Shown: piece after piece, positions 8,331-16,774 of the stretch
Numbering within the stretch: position 1 is the stretch's first letter
Layout: the number at the start of each line of letters is the position of its first letter
Origin: DATHZQ01 sp963823505
Lineage (GTDB): Bacteria; Actinomycetota; Acidimicrobiia; Spongiisociales; UBA5794
Assembly (NCBI GenBank): GCA_963823505.1
Contig: CAWGLY010000005.1
Location: 496,001-560,000 of the forward strand
Length of the DNA stretch: 64,000 bases
Direction of reading: 5' to 3'
Notes under the pieces: generated by a model
Seen by the model: the letters and a program-made list of their open reading frames with translations, nothing else
Database searches by the model: none
What the model was told of the DNA's origin: nothing
Program-made: the position numbers and the translations under genes

Positions 8331-9188
8331 ATGGCCGACCAACAGCTCGACGACGGACAGCGCACTGCGATCCGGGGCCTCCTCGAGCATCCCATATTCG
8401 AGTTGATCCCGTTGAAGAACGTGCTCGACCAGGCAGCGTTCTTGCCTGACGGCGCAACCGTGTCGATCACCGCGTCGCCGACCCGGACGCTGGAGGACAC
8501 GCTGGGTGTCGCCGCCGCGCTCCGGTTCCGAGGTTTCGACGTCATACCCCATCTGTCGGCGCGGATGACACGCGATCGCAGCCACCTCGAGTCGTTGCTC
8601 GCACGGATCGACGAGTTGGACATCCGCAGCATCTTCGTCATCGGCGGCGACACGGCGGATCCGGGGAAGTACTTCGATGCGGCGGCACTGTTGCGGGCCA
8701 TCGCGGACACCGATGCCGTCTTCGATGAGATCGGGATCGGCGCATACCCTGAGGGCCACCACATCGTCGATAGCGACACTGCCCTGTGGGCGCTGCACGA
8801 CAAGCAGCCGTATGCGACGTCGATGACGACCCAGATGTGTTTTGATGCAGACACGATTGCCGCCTGGCTAATGGCGATGCGGACGGAGGGCATCGCCCTC
8901 CCTGCGATCGTGGGCATCCCCGGGGTGGCGGATCGGATGAAGCTGATGCGGATCTCGACGCGCATCGGCGTCGGGCGGTCGATGAAGTTCTTGTCCCGGC
9001 ACCGCGGTCTGCTGCGGGCTTTCGCCGAGCCCGGCGGCTACACCCCTGACGAGCTCCTGGAAGACCTCGCCCCGACGCTGCCCGACCCAGTGGCCCACAT
9101 CGTCGGTGTCCACATCTACACATTCAACCAGGTCGAGACGACGGAACGGTGGCGTCGCGCCTATCTCCAGGAGCTCGAGCAAGGCTGA
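8331..9188 (+). CDS. Methylenetetrahydrofolate reductase-like protein (MetF superfamily)
   Basis: 285 residues with the MTHFR TIM-barrel pattern: VSITASPTRTLEDTL near residue 43, PHLSARM near 70, VIGGDTADPG near 106, EIGIGAYPEGH near 138, and a C-terminal GVHIYTFNQVE strand. It lies nine bases after the MttB stop and closes the operon. MetF enzymes interconvert methyl-THF and methylene-THF. Run in the oxidative direction, this step would let methyl groups from the demethylation pathway enter one-carbon metabolism, which explains a second, operon-borne MetF. It is slightly shorter than typical MetF, and the FAD contacts cannot be checked by eye. Confidence 0.85.
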   Translation: MADQQLDDGQRTAIRGLLEHPIFELIPLKNVLDQAAFLPDGATVSITASPTRTLEDTLGVAAALRFRGFDVIPHLSARMTRDRSHLESLLARIDELDIRSIFVIGGDTADPGKYFDAAALLRAIADTDAVFDEIGIGAYPEGHHIVDSDTALWALHDKQPYATSMTTQMCFDADTIAAWLMAMRTEGIALPAIVGIPGVADRMKLMRISTRIGVGRSMKFLSRHRGLLRAFAEPGGYTPDELLEDLAPTLPDPVAHIVGVHIYTFNQVETTERWRRAYLQELEQG

Positions 9189-9196
9189 GATCAGCC

Positions 9197-9772
9197 TCAA
9201 CGCAGGCACGCCGACCCGCTAGCGACGCGGAATCCGGTGAATCGATGAAGGGAGTGTGCTGGCAACAAGCGAGGTCTGGGCAGGATCGTGGGCGGAAAAT
9301 CGCCGAGATGGCGCGGTGATCTGCGTGGTGCATTGTTCGGATCATGCACCAGACCCGCCGAGGGGGGCCGGCCGGCGAAATCGGCGATCGCACGCACGAT
9401 GTTGGCGGCGGGTTCACCCTTCAACGTGCCACGATGAAGCCCCGGACCCCGCCAAGGGTCTCGATCGGCGCCGCTATCGGAGAGGAACAAGCCGGAGCTG
9501 TCGATCGCGATGCGCATGTTCCCCGTTGCGTCCACGTAGGAGAGACCGGCCTCCGTCGACAGCGCCCGCACTGGCGGCGACAGATAGCGAGCGAGAACCG
9601 GGCCTTGACCCTGCGGGAACCGCACGGCGAGGGCGTCGAGTTGCTCACGACGAGGTCCGACATCTCGCCCCCCGGCAGTACGCTTGGCCTCGACAACCAG
9701 CGTTGCGAGCTTCCCGTCTTTGTCCTGCACCTCGATGACGGCATCGATCCCATCGTCTGGCCGAGAAGCCAT
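9197..9772 (-). pseudogene. Truncated actinobacterial regulator/AbiEi-like conserved protein
   Basis: 191-codon frame on the minus strand. The first 125 residues resemble a conserved actinobacterial family: LVVEAKR, then VLARYLSPPVRALSTEAG, YVDATGNMRIA, GADRDPWRG and PRGTLKGEP-like segments. From memory of that family, the protein should continue into a winged-helix DNA-binding domain. Here the match ends near ADFAGRPPS, and the remaining residues look like non-coding read-through. An in-frame TGA lies four codons before the ATG, so the N-terminus is also probably lost. I read it as a broken remnant. A short functional version cannot be ruled out. Confidence 0.5.
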
Positions 9773-9938
9773 CCGGGTGGATCAGACGATGGCACGGCCC
9801 CTTGATCGCGTCCGAGGACCCCAACTACCCCTCACTCCCTACTCCAACCCGGAAGAGCCGCAATCTCAGCGAGCGGTGTCACTTGCTCCAGTGGTGCGCC
9901 CGTGAGTAGCTTGAGCCATCGATTCGATGGGAGTGAAC

Positions 9939-10454
9939 ATGTCCACATCACCTCCGAAGTTCTCACCGCACGCTGACGCGGCCAAGAGGATTCGCGCAGA
10001 TCTCGCAAATGGATCCCTGTCGCTCGACGACTTCCGATCCTCTCCGCTCGCGACAGTCGAACGATATGGCGGGGCTATCGCATCGGCCCATCGCAACTCA
10101 TTCGATACCGATGTGCAGACGCTTCTTGATCGGCACGCAGGCGTTGACTTGACGTCCGTACCAGCGCTCGACTGGCGCGCTGACACCACCCTGGGCACCG
10201 GCAATACGGCATCGTGTGTCCCCTGCGAGATCTTCCTAGGGATAGTCATCGCCGGTGTCGAGATCTTCACCGCACTCGCCATCTATGGCGCCGTACTACT
10301 AGCGACGGGCGCCGCTACCGAAGGTGTGGGAGCGGTCATTCTTGCCATCCTGGAATCGGACGCGTACTGGACGTTCGTCGGTGGAGTGATAATGGCGACG
10401 GCACCAGAAATCGCTGAAGTACTCTGTGTTCACACGTTCAAGTGTTCGGGGTGA
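9939..10454 (+). CDS. Small hydrophobic protein with paired cysteines, bacteriocin-precursor-like
   Basis: 171 residues from an ATG with GGGAG six bases upstream; a second ATG four codons earlier has no ribosome site. Residues 1-90 are hydrophilic and look leader-like (ADLANGSLSLDDFRSSP, then VERYGG). From about residue 95 a CVPC pair opens a strongly hydrophobic region of two or three helices rich in Gly, Ala, Val and Ile. It ends with ...LCVHTFKCSG. A hydrophilic leader, a hydrophobic core and terminal Cys pairs recall bacteriocin or halocin-like precursors, but I recognise no family and there is no processing enzyme next to it. It is flanked by a decayed gene and an IS remnant, and its GC is lower than that of its neighbours. 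A plain membrane protein is the alternative. Confidence 0.6.
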   Translation: MSTSPPKFSPHADAAKRIRADLANGSLSLDDFRSSPLATVERYGGAIASAHRNSFDTDVQTLLDRHAGVDLTSVPALDWRADTTLGTGNTASCVPCEIFLGIVIAGVEIFTALAIYGAVLLATGAATEGVGAVILAILESDAYWTFVGGVIMATAPEIAEVLCVHTFKCSG

Positions 10455-10491
10455 ACGAGGAGACTGCCGCGCTTTGGGGTGACAGGTTGGG

Positions 10492-10635
10492 TCAGGCGGC
10501 GAGTGCCGTCTGTGGGGTCATCGTGGTTTCGTATTCGGTGGGGGTCAATCGGCCGAGGGCGGCTTGGCGTCGGCGTTCGTGGTAGGTGCGTTCGATCCAG
10601 GTCACGATGGCGATGCGGTTCGCCGGGCTAGCCGT
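10492..10635 (-). mobile_element. C-terminal remnant of an IS3-family transposase (integrase core)
   Basis: Minus-strand codons read WIERTYHERRRQAALGRLTP and end after TALAA at a TGA (10492-10494). This is the typical tail of IS3-family OrfB, with the ...YN/HxRRxHxxLGxxxPxEYE pattern. Upstream codons soon meet a stop at 10636-10638, so only about 47 residues survive. I see no inverted repeats. From here to 10909 I see no gene, only an IS scar. Confidence 0.75.
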
Positions 10636-10909
10636 CTATTCGGCGAGAGGTCGAGCGGGCGGTCTGGGTGAAGATCGTCTAGGGGGTCTCAAGCGAGGAC
10701 GCTGCGATCGACTGCGGCGTGTCGAGTCCCGAGCATGGAGCCCCCGGTTGGATGCGACAGATGGGGCTCGATCAGAAACCACCTCTCACCTCGCCGGCTT
10801 GTCGATCAACGTCGGTACCTTCACCTTCGCAAGGGGGCCCTCACTCCTCAGGCTACTTCTCCACCAAGAGGCGGTCTTCGCACAAGCCCTGCAGAGCCAC
10901 TGCAGCCGC

Positions 10910-12787
10910 TCAATCCATGGAGTTGTCGAACGTCCTTGACTGCCGGAGGTTCTGGCCGCGGTAGCCCTCTACGCGGATGACCTCAGGGTCGGGCAACTCG
11001 ATGCTGATGCTGCCGTCCGCGATCACGTCGAGCGTTGTGTAGGGCCGATTGTCAAGATACACGTCCACCCGATCGAGTTCCTCCGTCGTGATCGACAGCG
11101 ACGGGCGCTCCCAACGAATATCGAGGCCGGAGGTGGGTTCGGATGCCAGGAGTGTCCCGCACGCCGCAAACAGGTCCTCATTGCCACGGAGCAGGTCGTT
11201 CTTGGTCATGGCGTGACGCCGGTGGCCGACGACACCAACATCCTCGATCGGGGTGCCTGCAGCGGTGCCGATTCGAGTCGCCCTCCGCACGGAGATGGTG
11301 AAGCCGTACCCGTGCGGGAGCGGATGGATTGCATGGTCGGTCGCCGCCAGTGCCACAGCAACGGCATCGGCCCGCCACACATTGGCGCCGCCCGCTCCGG
11401 TCGCCTGGCCGATACTGACGATGGTCCCGATGTTGTTGTCGGCGAACCCGGCCGCGAAGAGGTCAGCTGCGCTGTAGCTCGTGGCGTCGACCACGGCGAT
11501 CACCGGTCCGCCGTAGACCTGACCGATATCGTTGCAGCGCTCGACCGGCGTGATGGGCACGGCCTGTGAGTACAGCTCGCCGGTGGCGACCGCATCGTTG
11601 AGGCTCTTTTGCCACGGGCTCAGCGTTCGTTCGTTGCGACGAGAGGCGGCAAGGGCCCTCGTGAGGTCGGTGGCCACCAGCGAGAAGCGAGTTGGCTCGA
11701 CGAGGTGCGGCGTGAACAGCTGCAGGAGCCGCTCGGCGGCCCAAATGAGACCGCCGGGATTGCCCCGCAGGTCGATGATGAGACCGCGCTGGGGGAGGAG
11801 TGCGAGCAGATCCACGACCTCGTTCACGAACGCGACGTCGTCGAGGACGTCGAAGCTCCACAAGCGGAGGTAGCCGAACGGTCCGTCGGGCGTCGATACC
11901 GTCTTGGCCGACACAGCATCCTGGAACTTCCCGCTGATCCAGCCCTCATCCGGGTCTCCGAGCTTGGCGACCGTCCTTGCGTCGATCAGCTCGCTCTTCC
12001 ACAGCTCGTGGTTGAACAATGCCTTCTTCGCCCGGCGGATGACACCCCGATCAGCGTAGAGCGCAGATGCCAGCGCCTCCGGTGCCGTCGGATGCGGATC
12101 TTGGCCGTTGGACAGCGGGCGGACGACGCGCCACGGGATGCGAATCTCGTGCTCCTCCTCGTCCGCATCCCGGTAGCGAAGATCAACCCACGCCTCATCC
12201 GGTGGCGGCCCGTATCGGAGGGGACGAAAGGTGAGCGACTCGAGAGCCCTCGCCCTGGCACTGTCCGGCCGCCCCCCGCGCTCCCGCTCGGCATGCCGCA
12301 TCACGGCCATGGCGACCGGTGTGCCGTTCCAAGCAAGCACCTCGACGCCGCCCTTGAACCCGGCGTCGTCTAATGCACCTTCTGCGACCTTCGACACCAG
12401 GTAGCGAAGTTCGCCGCCCTCCAGGTACTCCTCGATGAGGAACGGGAGCACTGCGACCATCCCCTGTAGCGAGGCCGGCCCGACATAGCTCGTGTGGGCG
12501 TCCCGGAGACTGGTGACGGTCCGACTCATCTCGGCGTGGAATGTCGCTTCGTCGATCCCGGCGCGAACCCGGTCGAGAAGCCGCCTGAGCTGCTGGACGG
12601 GATCGATGCCGTACATCGCCCTCTTCAACGGAAGGTGAACGTAGAGCCCATCGAGGATCCGGATGAACGTATCCACGATGGCTGCTTGTTCATCCTGCGT
12701 CACCCCGCTCGCGGGGAGGTCCATTTGATCGAGTGCGTCGCCAACGCGGGCACGCTGCGAGTCGGCGGCGGTGCGGCGAGCAGTCAT
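10910..12787 (-). CDS. S41 family peptidase (C-terminal processing protease-like)
   Basis: 625 residues from an ATG that overlaps the stop of the amidohydrolase (ATGA). An N-terminal helical region with LYVHLPLKRAMYGIDP is followed by a PDZ-like segment (about 130-200). The S41 catalytic core then contains GYLRLWSF, LIIDLRGNPGG near residue 335, and the nucleophile motif TSYSAAD near residue 437. There is no signal peptide or membrane anchor, so unlike CtpA-type enzymes it is predicted to be cytoplasmic. The C-terminal 100 residues look like an added beta domain. As the last gene of a coupled operon with a hydrolase and a glycosylase-fold protein, it probably works with them, but the substrate is unknown. 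Confidence 0.82.
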   Translation of the reverse strand: MTARRTAADSQRARVGDALDQMDLPASGVTQDEQAAIVDTFIRILDGLYVHLPLKRAMYGIDPVQQLRRLLDRVRAGIDEATFHAEMSRTVTSLRDAHTSYVGPASLQGMVAVLPFLIEEYLEGGELRYLVSKVAEGALDDAGFKGGVEVLAWNGTPVAMAVMRHAERERGGRPDSARARALESLTFRPLRYGPPPDEAWVDLRYRDADEEEHEIRIPWRVVRPLSNGQDPHPTAPEALASALYADRGVIRRAKKALFNHELWKSELIDARTVAKLGDPDEGWISGKFQDAVSAKTVSTPDGPFGYLRLWSFDVLDDVAFVNEVVDLLALLPQRGLIIDLRGNPGGLIWAAERLLQLFTPHLVEPTRFSLVATDLTRALAASRRNERTLSPWQKSLNDAVATGELYSQAVPITPVERCNDIGQVYGGPVIAVVDATSYSAADLFAAGFADNNIGTIVSIGQATGAGGANVWRADAVAVALAATDHAIHPLPHGYGFTISVRRATRIGTAAGTPIEDVGVVGHRRHAMTKNDLLRGNEDLFAACGTLLASEPTSGLDIRWERPSLSITTEELDRVDVYLDNRPYTTLDVIADGSISIELPDPEVIRVEGYRGQNLRQSRTFDNSMD

Positions 12788-14361
12788 CTGCGGTACACGG
12801 TGGTCAGCTCGGCGAGGAGGGCGCCGTCGTATCCGGCGTCTTTCACCGACGAGAGCCACCGGCGGTCATGAGCCAGCGACTCCACCGGGGGAACCGAAAA
12901 CTCTGCACCGGGCGGAGGTGGCCCCGCAACCTGACCTGCGCCGCCGGGCATGTCGGGCTCGAGAACGAGCAACGGCTGCCCCTCGGCCGTGACCTCATCG
13001 TCACCGGCGAGGGCAGCCATGGCCTGGCCGAGCCCGACTTCGATCGCGTGGTGCGGGTCGCTCCGGACACGCTCGAGGTCGGCGCGGACGGACGTCCACG
13101 TCCAGCGGCGCCGCTCGTCGACGGGACTGCGGAGCGGCACGTGGCGTCGGGCTCGGCCAAGCGGCACGGACGTGGTGTTGCGCTGGCCGGCCTGGCGCAT
13201 CCGTTGCCGGGTGCCATAACGGGCCTGGCCGTCAACGACCACCAGCTCGACGTCGCGCTCGGTCGCCATGACGAGGTTGCGCCACGGATCGTCGGTGTGC
13301 CGGGTCACGACCACGAGATCTGCCGCACGACCGGGCTCGAGCCTGCCTCCTGCGAATCCGGTCCAACTCGGAACACGATCGAGCAGGTCTCCCGGCGCCG
13401 ACGTCGCCATCGTCACGATGTCGAACGTCGAAAGGTCCAGTCCGGCGCGTGCAGCGAAGAGGTACGCGACCTTCATTTCGTTGAGGAGGTTCTTCGATCC
13501 AGACGGGCCCCAGTCCGATCCGAGGCAGATCGTGATGTCGTGGCGGCGGGCCGCCATCACGTCTGTCGTCTCCCCGTAAAGCCACAGGTTGGAAAGCGGC
13601 GACCACACCACGCCGCCCGGCGAGGCCCCGTCGTCGGCCGCAGCCCGGATCTGCCACTGGGCGAATTCAGCTTCACCGACCGCATTGCAGTGGATGGCAA
13701 AGAGCCGGTGGCGGAGACAGTTGGCGCGGGCAGCGTCGGTGAACTCTCCCGCAACCGTGCTGTCCCGCTGCCCTTCGCAAAGGTGATAGATCAGCGCTCT
13801 GCCAACGTCGAGAGAATCTCGGCGATCGTCGAGCTCCACAGGGCTCAGGTTGATGACCGAGGTGCGAATCCAATCGGGATCGATATCGTCGTCGACATTG
13901 CGGATCAGCTTGTTCACGAGACGGCCGTATCCGGCAGGCCAGCCTTGGATGGCGGTGGTTCCCCCGGCAAGGGCACGAACTTGGGCATAGGCCAGGAGAG
14001 CTTCCGGCGCTCCCTTCATGTAGGCATACCCCGGCCAGCTGACGGCCGGCTTGTAGGTTTTGGCATTCGGCCAGTTGTTGCGGTTGAGCCAAGGACGGTC
14101 TGCCGGCCTGGAGGGCTCGGACCACATCGGCAAGGGTGCGTATCCGAGGTGCGAGTGCATGTCGATGAGGCCTGGATAGACGAAGGCGTCGCCGACATCG
14201 ACCTGTGTGAAGCCGGTCGGCGGCGGGAAGCGACGGTGCAACACGCGCTCGATGCGGTCTCCGCTCATCCGAACCCGGCCGGCAAAGGTCGAGTCAGGAC
14301 GTGCCTTCGTCAGCGGGACGATGTGTCCCTGGACCTCGAATTGGGAGGTCTCCTGCGTCAT
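12784..14361 (-). CDS. Amidohydrolase family protein (imidazolonepropionase/cytosine deaminase-like)
   Basis: 525 residues from an ATG that overlaps the upstream stop (ATGA). The metal-dependent amidohydrolase signature is clear: PGLIDMHSHLG gives the HxH pair H69 and H71, AIHCNAV gives H224, and LGSDWGPSG gives the catalytic D283. A late RLEPGRAADLVVV strand is the usual beta-sandwich closure. After about residue 395 there is an extra tail of roughly 130 residues, which is unusual. The substrate is not evident. Being coupled between a uracil-glycosylase-fold protein and a peptidase suggests a nucleobase-like or cyclic amide substrate, but that is speculation. Confidence 0.82.
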   Translation of the reverse strand: MTQETSQFEVQGHIVPLTKARPDSTFAGRVRMSGDRIERVLHRRFPPPTGFTQVDVGDAFVYPGLIDMHSHLGYAPLPMWSEPSRPADRPWLNRNNWPNAKTYKPAVSWPGYAYMKGAPEALLAYAQVRALAGGTTAIQGWPAGYGRLVNKLIRNVDDDIDPDWIRTSVINLSPVELDDRRDSLDVGRALIYHLCEGQRDSTVAGEFTDAARANCLRHRLFAIHCNAVGEAEFAQWQIRAAADDGASPGGVVWSPLSNLWLYGETTDVMAARRHDITICLGSDWGPSGSKNLLNEMKVAYLFAARAGLDLSTFDIVTMATSAPGDLLDRVPSWTGFAGGRLEPGRAADLVVVTRHTDDPWRNLVMATERDVELVVVDGQARYGTRQRMRQAGQRNTTSVPLGRARRHVPLRSPVDERRRWTWTSVRADLERVRSDPHHAIEVGLGQAMAALAGDDEVTAEGQPLLVLEPDMPGGAGQVAGPPPPGAEFSVPPVESLAHDRRWLSSVKDAGYDGALLAELTTVYRR

Positions 14362-16166
14362 GGTGCTCCCGAGGCTGCGGCTTGTTCCGCGGCCGTGAGG
14401 TCGTCCGGGTCGAGTTCGAAGGCCCATCGTGGCATCAGCAGCTTGAAGTAGTCGGGTGATGGCTTGTTGTTGCGCTCCGCCTTCGCCGCCCGATCTCCCG
14501 AGGAGCCTTGCCAACAGAGCGTCCCGTAGGGCAGGTCGGCGCGCGGGATCTGGCGCCGCTTGCCGTCCCAGTTGAACGACGGCCCGGAGAGGTCCTTCCC
14601 GTAGGTCAGATTCTCCAAGTCCTGCAATGCCCCTCGCCAGTTCGTCGAAGCGCCGGACTGGCTCCAGGCTTTCATCTCGACGACCGGAAGACCCGTCGGG
14701 TTGGCGTTGGGGACGAGGCGTTGTGCCGCAGGCCCGATGGCCAGCACCACTTTGCGTTTGCTGTTGGCCTTGGCGGCGCGCTCGACCATCGCGGCATACA
14801 GGGCACGTACTTGGGGGTCGTCGACACAGGCGTCGCGCACCGAGACAGGTGTGTCGAGCGTGTCCACCGGAAGCACCCGGAACACGACGTAGCTCTCGGT
14901 GATGCCCATTGCCTCGAGGAAACCAGTCAGACGCTGACCGGCCTCGCCGGTGAGCGCCCTCGTGGTGAACAGGTCGTCGTGGGACTGCTGGTCGGCGAGG
15001 ATGATGACAGAGGCATCGTCGGGCCGGCCGCGATAGATCGGTCCGTGGCCGAACGATGGGTGGGCGTCGGCCCCCATCGTGGTGAAGTCGGGCCATGCCA
15101 AACCAGGTTTGCCGCCCATGAGGAGTCTCGCCCACGTCGAGCCGGGACCGCGATCGTACGCGGTGTAGTCGGCAACGGGCGGCTCGTACGGGGTGTCGCC
15201 CGGCTGATCCGCATAGCCGGCGGCACTTCCGTTGCCGTCCGTGCCGTATGTCAGCTTGTGGCCCTTGTTTCCGTACTTGCCGTTCTCGCCGAAGACCTGG
15301 ATGCCGCGCTGCGAGTCCTTGCGATTGCTGGTGGTGCCGCCGCGTCCCAGCCGCCACGGGATGCCAAAAGGCAAATCACGGAACGGGATCGGCGCCGAGC
15401 TGTACGTGAAGTCGGCTGCAGCGGTGCGCGTCGTACCCGAGTCGGCGGGCAGCCAGTTGGGGTCGGCTGCGGCCCACTGCTCCACGAGCTCTGCCGCGCG
15501 CTGAAAGTCGGCCCTGATGGGACCGATGTTTCCTGCGGAAGCCCCGCCTGGATGTACGACCCCGATGACTTTGGTCTTGAGACCCAGCACCGTCGATTCG
15601 CAGGTGCTGAGATCGTCGATGCCGTCCGGGCACGCACCGCCGTGGGAGGTCACCCAAGAGTGGACAGATTCCTTGGCCGCGGTCCCCACCGCAATCACGA
15701 GATGGACGTCGTTGCGGGCGATGACGTAGTCGAGAATCTCCTGACGATGCTGCTGGATGGGGCTGTCGGGGTCCTGGGCCAGCCAGCGGATCTTGCTACC
15801 CGTGTACTGCTGGTGTATCGAATACACGAACGTGTTCAGAAAGAGGTACGACTCCGTGATGCCCACGTGGTGCAGGAAGTGCTGCATGCGGGAACCGCTT
15901 CCCCCGGTGAAGGAGCGGTGGGAGAGCGCCTCGTCCTGACCGCCTTCCTGGCCGATGACGAGCACCTTGACCTGGTTGTCACCTAGTCGGCCCCGGTAGA
16001 ACATCGGGCCGAAGTGCCAGCGGAACTTCTCGCTCCCCATCACGGCTTTGCTCAACCCGCGATAGTTCGGCGTCTCGCTGAACAGCCGCGGCCAGCGGCG
16101 GTTCCTGGGTGGTCCCGGGTCGTAGTCCCACGGATTCCCCCGGTCCTCGGTGTAGTCGTCCGCCAT
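14358..16166 (-). CDS. Tandem uracil-DNA glycosylase-superfamily protein
   Basis: 602 residues; GAGGAG eight bases before the ATG decides the start. Two similar halves are visible. Half 1 has FGPMFYRGR, VLVIGQEGG (70-76), SFTGGSGSRM, VGITESYLFLNT and VIAVGTAAKESV, then VVHPGG with H205. Half 2 repeats this as FGHGPIYRGR, VIILADQQS, ALTGEAGQRL, MGITESYVVFRV and VLAIGPAAQRLV. This matches the UDG fold (motif 1 loop, FxGxxG segment, HPx motif 2), but motif 1 is atypical and the four cysteines of Fe-S UDGs are absent. The second half has no histidine at the motif 2 place. The protein heads the operon with the amidohydrolase and the S41 peptidase. Base excision is not assured; a DNA-sensing or nucleotide-binding role is possible. 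Confidence 0.75.
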   Translation of the reverse strand: MADDYTEDRGNPWDYDPGPPRNRRWPRLFSETPNYRGLSKAVMGSEKFRWHFGPMFYRGRLGDNQVKVLVIGQEGGQDEALSHRSFTGGSGSRMQHFLHHVGITESYLFLNTFVYSIHQQYTGSKIRWLAQDPDSPIQQHRQEILDYVIARNDVHLVIAVGTAAKESVHSWVTSHGGACPDGIDDLSTCESTVLGLKTKVIGVVHPGGASAGNIGPIRADFQRAAELVEQWAAADPNWLPADSGTTRTAAADFTYSSAPIPFRDLPFGIPWRLGRGGTTSNRKDSQRGIQVFGENGKYGNKGHKLTYGTDGNGSAAGYADQPGDTPYEPPVADYTAYDRGPGSTWARLLMGGKPGLAWPDFTTMGADAHPSFGHGPIYRGRPDDASVIILADQQSHDDLFTTRALTGEAGQRLTGFLEAMGITESYVVFRVLPVDTLDTPVSVRDACVDDPQVRALYAAMVERAAKANSKRKVVLAIGPAAQRLVPNANPTGLPVVEMKAWSQSGASTNWRGALQDLENLTYGKDLSGPSFNWDGKRRQIPRADLPYGTLCWQGSSGDRAAKAERNNKPSPDYFKLLMPRWAFELDPDDLTAAEQAAASGAP

Positions 16167-16264
16167 CGGCTCTCTCCTCCTCGGCTCCGCGTTCAACGCT
16201 ACTCGCAGCGCTGCCGGACATGACTCTTCGGGAGCCGTGGTGATACATCGACCGGACGGGAACC

Positions 16265-16462
16265 TCAGGCAGCGGAGGTTGCCGAATCTCCGGTTGGGGC
16301 ATCGGGGGCGTCGAGCTCGAACAGCTCACGAGCGAAGGCGATGGGCTCGAGGTCGCTGCGGTAGGCGCTGGGGACGGAGAGCCAGGTGGCGAGTCGCTCA
16401 GGGGGGACGCCATCGTGATCGATCACGAGCCGAGCCAGGTCGTCCGTCCAGTACCACGCCAT
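16265..16462 (-). CDS. 65-residue hypothetical protein upstream of the UDG-like operon
   Basis: A short gene starting MAWYWTDDLARLVIDHDGVP, with a strong ribosome site (TAGGAGGG) seven bases before the ATG. It is acidic and tryptophan-rich at the start, has no cysteine and no membrane segment. It lies about 100 bp upstream of the glycosylase-like gene on the same strand, so it may be the first gene of that operon. I recognise no family. Confidence 0.6.
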   Translation of the reverse strand: MAWYWTDDLARLVIDHDGVPPERLATWLSVPSAYRSDLEPIAFARELFELDAPDAPTGDSATSAA

Positions 16463-16725
16463 CGACACCCTCCTACCACCAGAGAAACCATCGGACGTCT
16501 CCAACGTACACGGCCTGTCAAGCGCCGTGGGAGGAGTCGGCGAGAGGGCGCGGTACGCTCGCCGTGATGGCACAAAGCGTTTCCGACGGGCCGGCAACGG
16601 TTCTCGGGAGCAGGTGGATTTGGTGCTCTCCGAGGTGCTCCCACGGCGTACCACCACGCCTACCTGGCTGGCCTACTCGACAGGGTCTGGGCTGATGGCA
16701 CAACCGTCTCATGACGGGTAATGCA

Positions 16726-16751
16726 AGAGCGGGGCCTGCAGGCCCCGCTCT
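16726..16751. terminator. Hairpin terminator, 11-bp GC stem
   Basis: AGAGCGGGGCC-TGCA-GGCCCCGCTCT is a perfect hairpin lying 24 bases after the stop of the osmoprotectant operon (minus strand). A poly-U tract is lacking, as is common in high-GC actinobacteria. Confidence 0.75.
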
Positions 16752-16774
16752 CGACGTAGACAGATGCGTTTCGG

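Noticed and set aside
12733..14451. Plus-strand frame of 572 codons
   Set aside because: Shadow of the amidohydrolase gene on the minus strand.
14362..15357. N-terminal extension of the amidohydrolase frame up to 15357
   Set aside because: The added residues lie antiparallel-frame inside the UDG-like gene and are low-complexity; the ATGA overlap at 14361 marks the real start.
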